DNA from: Psychrosphaera saromensis
Lineage (GTDB): Bacteria > Pseudomonadota > Gammaproteobacteria > Enterobacterales > Alteromonadaceae
Direction: 5' to 3'
Length of the DNA stretch: 64,000 nucleotides
NCBI RefSeq assembly: GCF_002954545.1
Contig: NZ_MSCH01000003.1
Coordinates: 2,519,991 to 2,583,990 of the forward strand
Of the stretch, positions 17,886 through 25,071 are shown piece after piece. The position numbers and the translations under genes were made by a program. Positions within the stretch are counted from its first letter, which is position 1, and each line of letters begins with the position of its first letter. Under the pieces are notes generated by a model. That model was given only the letters and a program-made list of their open reading frames with translations, did no database searches and was not told the origin of the DNA.

Positions 17886-19100
17886 TTATTGTTTATAATG
17901 CTTAAAAAAGTCAGCTAGGTCGGCAAGCGCTGGTTTTAACTCTTCTAGGTGTGGTAAAAATACCAATCTAAAGTGATCTGGTTTATCCCAGTTAAAGCCT
18001 CGACCATGAACTAACAAAATGTGTTTTTGTTTTAACAAGTCTAACACCATTAATTCATCGTCTTTAATGTTAAATTTTTCTAAATCAATTTTAGGGAATA
18101 AATACATAGCGCCTTGCGGGCGAGTACAACTTATTCCGTCAATGTCATTGAGTGCTTTATAGGCAAATTCCATTTGTTTGTACAAGCGGCCACCAGGCTC
18201 TACCAAGTCATCAATACTTTGGTATCCGCCTAATGCTTGCTGAATGGCATACTGACAAGGCACATTTGGACAAAGTCTCATGGATGCCAACATGTTCAAG
18301 CCTTCAATGTAATCACTTACGTGTGTGCGATTACCAGATAACAACATCCAACCAATTCTAAACCCAGCCGCTCGGTAATTTTTAGACAAACCACTAAAAG
18401 TAACGACGAATAAATCAGGTCTTAATACCGCTATGCTGTGGTGAATGGTTTTGTCGTATAAAACTTTGTCATAAATCTCGTCACTGAAAATGATCAAACC
18501 ATGCTGCTCAGCCAGCTCTGCAATTTCCAACAAACATTGTTTACTGTAAACAGCACCTGTTGGGTTGTTCGGGTTAATTAAAACAATGGCTTTGGTGTTT
18601 TTTGTGATCTTAGACTTAATGTCGTCAATGGATGGCGCCCAATTCTTTTCTTCATCACATAAGTAATGTACTGGTTTCCCACCACTTAAATACACGGTTG
18701 CCGTCCACAATGGATAATCTGGTGATGGGATCAATACTTCGTCACCATTATCTAACAGTGCTTGCATAGACATAGCAATTAATTCACTTACGCCATTACC
18801 GATGTAAATATCTTCAACTCGAACGTCTTTAAGACTTTTTTGCTGATAATACTGCATGATAGCCACACGAGCAGAGTACAAGCCTTGCGAGTCACTATAA
18901 CCTTGTGCTTTAGGTAATTGCTTAATGACATCTTTTAGCATGTCATCAGGGGCTTCAAAACCAAAAGTAGCTGGGTTGCCAACGTTTAAGTTTAAAATTT
19001 TATGTCCTGCGGCTTCTAACTGTTTTGCATAATCGAGTACAGGGCCACGAATGTCGTAACAAACGTTATTTAATTTTGAAGACTTTTTAATGGGTTTCAT
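17886..19100 (-). CDS. alaA: Glutamate-pyruvate aminotransferase AlaA
   Basis: A 404-residue class I PLP aminotransferase that makes alanine from pyruvate and glutamate. Lys240 in SGLSKNYRAAGFRIGW is the PLP lysine. NPNNPTGAVY and SDEIYDKVLYD are the conserved substrate and cofactor segments. The length equals E. coli AlaA (405). It is the first gene of a three-gene operon with yfbR and the dGTPase. The region upstream (19101-19264) is AT-rich and shared with the divergent LRAT-like gene. Confidence 0.93.
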   Translation of the reverse strand: MKPIKKSSKLNNVCYDIRGPVLDYAKQLEAAGHKILNLNVGNPATFGFEAPDDMLKDVIKQLPKAQGYSDSQGLYSARVAIMQYYQQKSLKDVRVEDIYIGNGVSELIAMSMQALLDNGDEVLIPSPDYPLWTATVYLSGGKPVHYLCDEEKNWAPSIDDIKSKITKNTKAIVLINPNNPTGAVYSKQCLLEIAELAEQHGLIIFSDEIYDKVLYDKTIHHSIAVLRPDLFVVTFSGLSKNYRAAGFRIGWMLLSGNRTHVSDYIEGLNMLASMRLCPNVPCQYAIQQALGGYQSIDDLVEPGGRLYKQMEFAYKALNDIDGISCTRPQGAMYLFPKIDLEKFNIKDDELMVLDLLKQKHILLVHGRGFNWDKPDHFRLVFLPHLEELKPALADLADFFKHYKQ

Positions 19101-19270
19101 TTACTTACCGGCTACTTATGGTTTACAGATTATTGAATATCACAGTGGCTTCTACTAATTGACTACTACTAATGAATTGGTATCAAACACATCTTGTTGC
19201 ACATATTTACAGACAAAGACTAATTTATGTCAAATAATAATTTTGTCTAAGAGATTCTACCGAGGTGGAT

Positions 19271-19840
19271 ATGGCGTTACCTTTAATCGCAATCGCTAGT
19301 GTTATTGGGGCTGGTGTGGCACATGAGTCGAGAAAAACAAAATATAAAAATTTGGAACAATTACGTTTAAGCAAAGCGACTAACTCGAAAAACTTAACCG
19401 TGGTTAAAAGTCCGTCAGATAATTATTCTTCCGATAGTTATGCTGAGCCTCTGCCTGGCAGTCTTGTATGTTGTGAGGTTTTTAACTTATTTGATCATAG
19501 CGGCATCTGGATTGATCAAGATACTATTATTGAATTGAGCAGTAATGGATTAGTTAAAGCCGTATCCGCAAATCGATTTTTAGCAGACCGATCAGGTGAG
19601 AATATTTTTGTAGCCTGTAACGCTAAACATCAACCAATAATTGTTGAAGGTTGTGAAGATAGAGCGGTAAATAGTGTATTTACTTATCGCGAGTACGATG
19701 TACTAGAAAACAACTGCCATCGGTTTGCCTACTATTGTCTATCAAACAAAGACGTTAAGGTTTCTCGTTTTGCTCGGTTAAATGAATTATTAATTACTAT
19801 GGTAGAGCAAAATATATATTGGGATAAAGTTAAGGTTTGA
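19271..19840 (+). CDS. LRAT-like (NlpC/P60-related) thiol acyltransferase or hydrolase
   Basis: A 189-residue protein with a hydrophobic N-terminus (about 3-17) that may act as a membrane anchor. PLPGSLV then DHSGIWI places His76 where LRAT-box proteins have their catalytic His, and LENNCHRF supplies Cys149, matching the NCEHF-type Cys motif of the LRAT/H-REV107 superfamily. Such enzymes move or hydrolyse acyl chains on lipids; the substrate here is unknown. The ATG at 19271 follows GAGGTG at 19262-19267 and is preferred to the GTG at 19265, which overlaps that site. The Bax-like gene follows by 45 bases. Confidence 0.68.
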   Translation: MALPLIAIASVIGAGVAHESRKTKYKNLEQLRLSKATNSKNLTVVKSPSDNYSSDSYAEPLPGSLVCCEVFNLFDHSGIWIDQDTIIELSSNGLVKAVSANRFLADRSGENIFVACNAKHQPIIVEGCEDRAVNSVFTYREYDVLENNCHRFAYYCLSNKDVKVSRFARLNELLITMVEQNIYWDKVKV

Positions 19841-19885
19841 TCATAACAATGTTAGTATGACCGCCTTAATTTTTTGAGGTATATA

Positions 19886-20692
19886 ATGTTTGTCAAATTA
19901 GTTAGTAAAATCTTAATCATCGCTCTTGTTGTATTAGCTGCGGTATATCCTGTCTTGAATCCACCGAAGTCTCCAACTGAAACATCCACGGATAAAGAAT
20001 CATACACGGTTGTAAAAAATACAACTTTGCCGGATTTCACCACGTATACCGATGTGAAAGAAAAGAAAGTCGCTTTTTTTAGTTATTTAACGCCTTATGT
20101 TGAACAAATTAATCGTGAGATTTCGCTTAAACGTGACTTTATCCAAGGGATAAATAAACTTCCTGAGAATGCTAAAGTCCTTAAGAAGTTAATGAAAATA
20201 GCAGATAGCTACGATGTTGATACAGATGTTGAATTTGTAGAACTAAAACGTCGCCTATTATCCAAAGTAGATGGTTTGCCTCTTGTACTCGTATTAATGC
20301 AAGCTGCCAATGAAAGTGCATGGGGAACATCACGTTTTGCCCTTGAAGCAAATAACTTATTTGGCCAATGGTGTTTTAAAAAGGGCTGCGGTCTAATACC
20401 AAGTGGACGCCCTGTAGGTAAAACCTATGAAGTAAGAAAGTTTAAATACCCAATCAACTCGATACGTAGTTACTTTCATAACTTAAACACAGGTTTTGCA
20501 TATAAAAAATTACGTTCTTTACGTGCGCAATTGCGTAAAGATAATAAGAAACTAGATGCAACGATAATTGCAGATGGTTTAATATCTTATTCTACTCGTA
20601 GAGAAGCTTATATTGCTGAGTTAAAGCACATGATTAGAATTAATAAAAAATACATTAAAAATCAACCGGCTGATAAACCGAGTACTAAATAG
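19886..20692 (+). CDS. bax: Bax-like glucosaminidase-family protein
   Basis: A 268-residue envelope protein with an N-terminal membrane anchor (about 8-24) and a C-terminal glucosaminidase (GH73-like) domain. MQAANESAWGTSRFA holds the likely catalytic Glu143, and EANNLFGQWCF with the AYKKLR segment matches the E. coli Bax family, thought to act on peptidoglycan glycan strands. The ATG at 19886 with GAGGT at 19876-19880 is used rather than the TTG at 19874, which lies inside that site. The 3' end, including the stop codon, forms the first unit of a tandem repeat. Confidence 0.85.
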   Translation: MFVKLVSKILIIALVVLAAVYPVLNPPKSPTETSTDKESYTVVKNTTLPDFTTYTDVKEKKVAFFSYLTPYVEQINREISLKRDFIQGINKLPENAKVLKKLMKIADSYDVDTDVEFVELKRRLLSKVDGLPLVLVLMQAANESAWGTSRFALEANNLFGQWCFKKGCGLIPSGRPVGKTYEVRKFKYPINSIRSYFHNLNTGFAYKKLRSLRAQLRKDNKKLDATIIADGLISYSTRREAYIAELKHMIRINKKYIKNQPADKPSTK

Positions 20693-20770
20693 AGTGTCAC
20701 AACGAGTACTAACATAGAGTGTTACAACGGGTACTAAAATAGAGTGTTACAACGGGTACTAAAATAGAGA
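20680..20770 (+). repeat. Tandem 25-bp repeat, about 3.7 copies, between bax and a DUF2987 gene
   Basis: Units begin at 20680, 20704, 20729 and 20754 with the form GRGTACTAAMATAGAGTGTY followed by ACAAC; the last is partial. Unit 1 covers the last bax codons and its TAG stop, and every later unit repeats that ACTAA-ATAG string. The last unit ends in AGAGAG, about 10 bases before the next ATG, so the array separates the two genes and may supply the ribosome-binding region of the second. Confidence 0.85.
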
Positions 20771-20780
20771 GCTAAATAAA

Positions 20781-21446
20781 ATGCAAACAATAAAATACGG
20801 TGTATTAACTGGGTTGTTGGTATTAATGACCAGCAGTTTATTGCCTATGGCAGCGCATGCAGCGTCTGAAGAAAATCAATTAGTTCTTAACTATGATGGC
20901 TTTTTTGATCGACTAGAAGATCTTAATGAGTCTGAATACCAAGATATAAAATTAGCGTTTTATTTTATGAATCAACAAGGCGATGCTTGCCCTGTAAAGT
21001 CGGTTAGATTGCAAACTCAGTTGAATAAAATGGAAGTGTATTATTTGCCAAGTGGTGAGATCTTATTGCCATTTGATCATCAACTTGACGCTGATAAAGC
21101 GGCGATTGTGATTGAAAAAGCAGATGATCAAATTTGCGGATTAAACATGCGTTTGGAAAGTGTCATTTTATTAGATAAAGACGTTGATGTTACAAAAGCA
21201 AAGTCATTAATAAGCACATTTGATTTAGCGTTAAATGATTTAGCTGGAATGATGTCGTTTACGTTACCTGATGTAGTCGGTATTAGCTTTAAAACGGCAG
21301 CGGATGAAACTCTAACTATTAATAATATGATAGCGGGCGAATGTAAGTTAAATAGCTGCACCTTGAGTTTAGCTGACTTAGATTTGTACCAAGATAAAGT
21401 CAGTTTTTCCCATTCAATTGTAAAAGCACTACCGCATATAAAATAA
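20781..21446 (+). CDS. DUF2987 family exported protein
   Basis: A 221-residue protein with a signal peptide cleaved near AHA-AS (about 28). LNYDGFFDRLEDLNESEYQDIKL resembles the YxGFFxR opening of DUF2987 proteins common in Shewanella and relatives. Four Cys (in ACPV, ICGL, GECKLNSC) could form periplasmic disulfides. The function is unknown. It follows bax through the 25-bp repeat and ends before a hairpin at 21454-21479. Confidence 0.7.
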   Translation: MQTIKYGVLTGLLVLMTSSLLPMAAHAASEENQLVLNYDGFFDRLEDLNESEYQDIKLAFYFMNQQGDACPVKSVRLQTQLNKMEVYYLPSGEILLPFDHQLDADKAAIVIEKADDQICGLNMRLESVILLDKDVDVTKAKSLISTFDLALNDLAGMMSFTLPDVVGISFKTAADETLTINNMIAGECKLNSCTLSLADLDLYQDKVSFSHSIVKALPHIK

Positions 21447-21453
21447 CAAAAGT

Positions 21454-21485
21454 AACAGAGGCATACATGTGTCTCTGTTTTATTT
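21454..21485. terminator. Terminator between the DUF2987 gene and yfaE
   Basis: A 10-bp stem (21454-21463 with 21470-21479) with one G-U pair and a 6-nt loop, followed by TTTATTTTATT on the plus strand. It lies just past the DUF2987 stop and before the convergent yfaE stop. Confidence 0.75.
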
Positions 21486-21491
21486 TATTGA

Positions 21492-21758
21492 TTAAAGGAT
21501 TTCAATCTCAATATCTTCATTTGGTATGCTACAACAGGTAAGTATTTCACCTTTTCTAACAAAGGCGAGCGGCTCGTTGATATAGGATATAGAGCCAGAC
21601 TTCAGCTTACAGCGGCACGCACCACAAAACCCTTCTTTGCAGTGATACAGCATGTCTACCGCGTTCTTTTGTAATGAGCCTAACAAAGTCGCGTCGGTAT
21701 TAACGAATTCAATTTCCGTTTCTATAATGCCGTTGCGGTGAACTGTCACTTTACTCAT
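21492..21758 (-). CDS. yfaE: 2Fe-2S ferredoxin YfaE, class I RNR cofactor maintenance
   Basis: An 88-residue plant-type ferredoxin. Cys40, Cys45 and Cys48 in CKEGFCGAC plus Cys75 or Cys76 (LTCCS) form the cluster site. YfaE in E. coli feeds electrons to the NrdB diiron-tyrosyl cofactor and sits directly after nrdB. Here it is about 5.4 kb from nrdB, with the polyamine genes between. It appears monocistronic. The short length and the LTCC ending favour YfaE over other small ferredoxins. Confidence 0.85.
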   Translation of the reverse strand: MSKVTVHRNGIIETEIEFVNTDATLLGSLQKNAVDMLYHCKEGFCGACRCKLKSGSISYINEPLAFVRKGEILTCCSIPNEDIEIEIL

Positions 21759-21976
21759 AGTTATAAATTAAACTCTCACTTTTGATGCAAGAATATAACT
21801 AGAAGCTTGGTTGAAATATTGATGAGCGGACGCCGAAATAATGGAAGCGATATGTTTAATTGTGTTATTGAACATAATTTGATTGATCAGCCTTTGTTAT
21901 TATTTTTGTCAGCGTATTGATGCAGTTTGAAGAAAAGGATTATAACGTAATAGTCAGATTAATTCACCTGAAGAGT

Positions 21977-22004
21977 AAGGCGTTATTCGATAAAATAACG
22001 CCTT
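21977..22004. terminator. Hairpin downstream of speE
   Basis: An 11-bp perfect stem AAGGCGTTATT/AATAACGCCTT (21977-21987 with 21994-22004). It lies 68 bases past the speE stop, but the T tract on the minus strand is poor (TTACTC), so it may be a weak terminator or an mRNA-stabilising hairpin. The rest of 21759-22071 shows nothing else I can support. Confidence 0.5.
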
Positions 22005-22071
22005 TAATTGCAGTGTGTTTATGGGCGATTTAACGTTCAAGTTTTTCAGTGAAAGCCAAACCGCCTAATAC

Positions 22072-22929
22072 TTAGTTTTTAAGTAAGTGCTGTAAACCGT
22101 CTCTAATAAAGTTAGGTAGGGCGAAGGCTGCTGTATGAACGCCTTTGTTGTAGTACTTAAAGCTTAAACCACTTGCATCAACTGCATCAGCGTTAAAGTC
22201 GCTGATTGGATGATATTTTTTAGATGCCAAAGTAAAGCACCATAAACCGCCTGGGTAAGTTAAGTTACTGAAGCTATACATATAAGTATTATCAAAAACG
22301 TTATTTAATACGCTAAGCAAAGAGTGTTGAATTTCTTTACCGTACCAAGGCGTTTCACCTTGAGAGACAACAATACCGTCGTCAGACAAACATTTGTTTA
22401 CGTCCTGGTAAAACTCTTCGCCAAATAATGGTGTCGCAGGACCAATTGGGTCTGTGCTATCGATAATAATTACGTCAAATTTTTCCGTGGTGTCTTTTAC
22501 AAACTGAACACCGTCACCAATAATCAACTCTATTCTGTCGTCATCTAATGCACTGGCTGTCAGTGGGATAAACTCTTTACAGGCATCAACCACCATAGCG
22601 TCAATTTCTACCATAGTGCATTTTTCAACGCCTTTATGACGAATAACTTCTCGTGCACTGCCGCCGTCACCGCCACCAATAACTAATACTTTCTTTGGGC
22701 TAGGGTGAATAAACAAAGGAACGTGTGAGATCATATCGTGATAAGCAAATTCATCACGTTCAGTAACCATGATCAAACCATCGTTAAGTAACATTTTGCC
22801 ATGACCTTTGGTTTCAACCACGTCGACAGTTTGAAATTCACTTTTACCTGAGAATAAAACTTTTTCTACTTTTAAACGAAGTCCTAAAAAGTCTTCAAAT
22901 TTTTCTTCTACCCATAAATCAGAGTGCAT
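22072..22929 (-). CDS. speE: Spermidine synthase
   Basis: A 285-residue cytosolic aminopropyltransferase making spermidine from putrescine and decarboxylated AdoMet. VLVIGGGDGGSAREVIRH is the nucleotide-binding loop, and DVIIIDSTDPIGPA carries the catalytic Asp. E. coli SpeE is 288 residues. The ATG at 22929 is chosen because GGAG lies 6 bases before it; an in-frame ATG at 22941 would add four residues and lacks a site. It overlaps the upstream speD by 11 bases, so the two are coupled. Confidence 0.95.
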   Translation of the reverse strand: MHSDLWVEEKFEDFLGLRLKVEKVLFSGKSEFQTVDVVETKGHGKMLLNDGLIMVTERDEFAYHDMISHVPLFIHPSPKKVLVIGGGDGGSAREVIRHKGVEKCTMVEIDAMVVDACKEFIPLTASALDDDRIELIIGDGVQFVKDTTEKFDVIIIDSTDPIGPATPLFGEEFYQDVNKCLSDDGIVVSQGETPWYGKEIQHSLLSVLNNVFDNTYMYSFSNLTYPGGLWCFTLASKKYHPISDFNADAVDASGLSFKYYNKGVHTAAFALPNFIRDGLQHLLKN

Positions 22930-23881
22930 GGTTATCTCCATTGATATTAATTTTTGCAGGTGAAGTAAATTCAGCTGATGGTTTTAAGTAGTTACTGAAT
23001 TTGACTTCATAACCATTGGTTAATGTTTGTTGAATTTTACAGGTAGCTTGATATTCGCTTGGGATAAATTGATTTACTTTTTCTACGTAATCAAATTCAT
23101 TGTAAGTCAAAATATCAAACGACTCTGGCTCTAACACTTTCATTATCTGTGGCGTTAACGAGATTAAGTCGATGTTGGACTCAAAACTAACATAACTGCT
23201 CGACTCTTGTGGAGTCACATGAATAGTTAAGTACTTGTCATCTTTAATCGCATTTAACGAGTAACCATAAGGGTCAAATACAAAGTCATCTATTACAAAT
23301 TCAGGAATAAGCTGGTCAAAATTAAACAAGGTTCTAATTTGTTGTTTAGATAAACCTTCTGTAGATAATAATTTTGATGCTCGTTCACTTATTTGATAAG
23401 CCAAAAGCTCATAAGTTTTGTCTTGTTGATCCGCCTCAAAATCATTTTCGTAATGGAAAATGTAATTATGGTGACCATCAAGTGCGCCAAATCGATAGGC
23501 TTGTCCGTCTACGTACTTGGCAAGTATTTTTAAGTCATCGCCAAAACAGCTAGGTTGAGCATGGGAAAAGTATTCATTTTTACGTTGATAGGTAACTTGC
23601 TTTAAAATGGCAACATCATAGGTTTGAATAAAAAATTCAATTGAGTTGATCAGTTTAGTTTCGCCACAGGTTAAAATTAAAAATCTATCATCCCAAACAA
23701 ACAGGCTAGATTCAGATAACAGAAAAGCTTTACAATATTTATTCTCAATTGATGATAATATTTTTGCTTCGCATTTATGCACTAAGTCATGCCAATATTC
23801 GTTTGGAATGTCGTTTAGTAGCGATAGTTTTTCACTATCAACTTGGATTTCGGCTTTTTTTTCAGCGCCTTCAAAAAACAA
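22919..23881 (-). CDS. speD: S-adenosylmethionine decarboxylase proenzyme, eukaryote-like type
   Basis: A 320-residue pyruvoyl enzyme that supplies decarboxylated AdoMet to SpeE. LLSESSLFVWDDRFLILTCG matches the processing site of the plant/animal class; cleavage is expected between Glu57 and Ser58, Ser58 becoming the pyruvoyl group. The TCG cysteine and the later YGYSLNAI, YLTIHVTPQE and YVSFE segments also match that class. The E. coli SpeD (about 264 residues, different motif) is not the closest type. It overlaps speE by 11 bases and diverges from speB-speA. Confidence 0.88.
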   Translation of the reverse strand: MFFEGAEKKAEIQVDSEKLSLLNDIPNEYWHDLVHKCEAKILSSIENKYCKAFLLSESSLFVWDDRFLILTCGETKLINSIEFFIQTYDVAILKQVTYQRKNEYFSHAQPSCFGDDLKILAKYVDGQAYRFGALDGHHNYIFHYENDFEADQQDKTYELLAYQISERASKLLSTEGLSKQQIRTLFNFDQLIPEFVIDDFVFDPYGYSLNAIKDDKYLTIHVTPQESSSYVSFESNIDLISLTPQIMKVLEPESFDILTYNEFDYVEKVNQFIPSEYQATCKIQQTLTNGYEVKFSNYLKPSAEFTSPAKININGDNHAL

Positions 23882-24002
23882 GAATAGAATCTCCGCAAGT
23901 TTAAAGCTTATAAGCTATTTAATACCGATTGGCATAAGAGGGCGTATTTTACAAAAATTAGCTTATTTCACAATAAATGATCGAGTTTTTAGTAAAAAAA
24001 AT

Positions 24003-24031
24003 TATAATGCCGCAATCCTCTCTATATAGAG
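24003..24031 (+). promoter_or_regulatory. Candidate speB-speA promoter -10 and adjoining palindrome
   Basis: A perfect TATAAT at 24003-24008 is followed about 12 bases later by the 12-bp palindrome CTCTATATAGAG (24020-24031), near the expected transcription start. No good -35 is visible. The position supports the speB start at 24064, because earlier in-frame ATGs would overlap the promoter. Confidence 0.45.
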
Positions 24032-24063
24032 TAATTAGTTACAAATTTTATTTAGGCGTAGTA

Positions 24064-25071
24064 ATGGATCTAATAAAAGCAATTAACCTTGATCTCACAC
24101 CATCTGATGTGGTTTTTGAATGTGCCTTAGAACACACCGGCATTTTTAAAAACACCATTCATATTGTTGGATTTGAGTTTGATGGAACCGCGTGTTTCCG
24201 TAAAGGCACTAAAGATGGCCCTAACGCATTAAGAGCGGTTTCAGATGGTATAGAGTCTTATTCTCCGTATCTTGACGACGACATCGATGGCGTGTCGTTT
24301 GTTGATCTTGGTAACTTCTCATTATTTTCGCCAGATTCAGCGCCTATGTCTGCAGATGATTTGAAATCAGCATCGCCTGAATTCATTCAAGCATTATGGC
24401 AAAAGGGCACTGATGACTTTATTAAGCTATTTTCTGATGTAAAGTTAGAACAAGACCAAGTGAAAGTGATCACCTTAGGTGGTGAACATTCAATCTCTTA
24501 TGCGCCGATTAAAACCTATTTAGAGCAATATGATGATTTAGCCCTAGTGCATTTAGACGCTCATGCTGATTTAAGAGACGGTTATTTAGGTTATCACTAC
24601 TCTCACGCCTCTATTATCCGTCGAGTAGTCGACCATTTTGGACCAAAGCATGAGCTTATCCAATATGGAATTCGCTCTGGCACCAAAGATGAATACGTTT
24701 GGATGAATGAAAATAACAGCCTAATTAAGGACAGAACCTCGTTTCTTAAGAAAATAGAAAGTATTCCAAATGACAGACCAATTTACTTAACGTTAGATTT
24801 AGACTACTTTGATCCAAGCTTTTTCCCAGGAACCGGCACACCAGAGCCGGGCGGTGAGGATTTTCATTCTTTTATTAGTCTTTGCAAAATTTTAACAACA
24901 AAAAACTTTGTCGGTTGTGATGTCGTTGAACTTGCACCCAATATTGATGCATCAGGAAACAGTGATGTATTTGCAGCAAAAGTAGTACGCGAACTTATCC
25001 TATGTTTAAATCGCAGCGGTAATAATAGTAGTAGCAATAACAATGGTGGTGCCGTAAACAATGCCGAATAA
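24064..25071 (+). CDS. speB: Agmatinase (arginase/ureohydrolase family)
   Basis: A 335-residue manganese ureohydrolase, predicted to turn agmatine into putrescine and urea. Metal-site motifs are GGEHSISYAP, HLDAHADLRDG and LDLDYFDPSFFPGTGTPEPGG. The start at 24064 is used because upstream ATGs (23977, 24007) overlap a TATAAT box. The C-terminal tail is a low-complexity Asn/Ser/Gly stretch coded by trinucleotide-like repeats and overlaps the speA start by 11 bases. Pairing with speA favours agmatinase over arginase. Confidence 0.88.
   Translation: MDLIKAINLDLTPSDVVFECALEHTGIFKNTIHIVGFEFDGTACFRKGTKDGPNALRAVSDGIESYSPYLDDDIDGVSFVDLGNFSLFSPDSAPMSADDLKSASPEFIQALWQKGTDDFIKLFSDVKLEQDQVKVITLGGEHSISYAPIKTYLEQYDDLALVHLDAHADLRDGYLGYHYSHASIIRRVVDHFGPKHELIQYGIRSGTKDEYVWMNENNSLIKDRTSFLKKIESIPNDRPIYLTLDLDYFDPSFFPGTGTPEPGGEDFHSFISLCKILTTKNFVGCDVVELAPNIDASGNSDVFAAKVVRELILCLNRSGNNSSSNNNGGAVNNAE

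Noticed and set aside
25003-25060. Trinucleotide-like AAT/AGT/AAC stretch as a separate repeat element
   Set aside because: It is in frame and codes for the Asn/Ser tail of the agmatinase, so it is described there.
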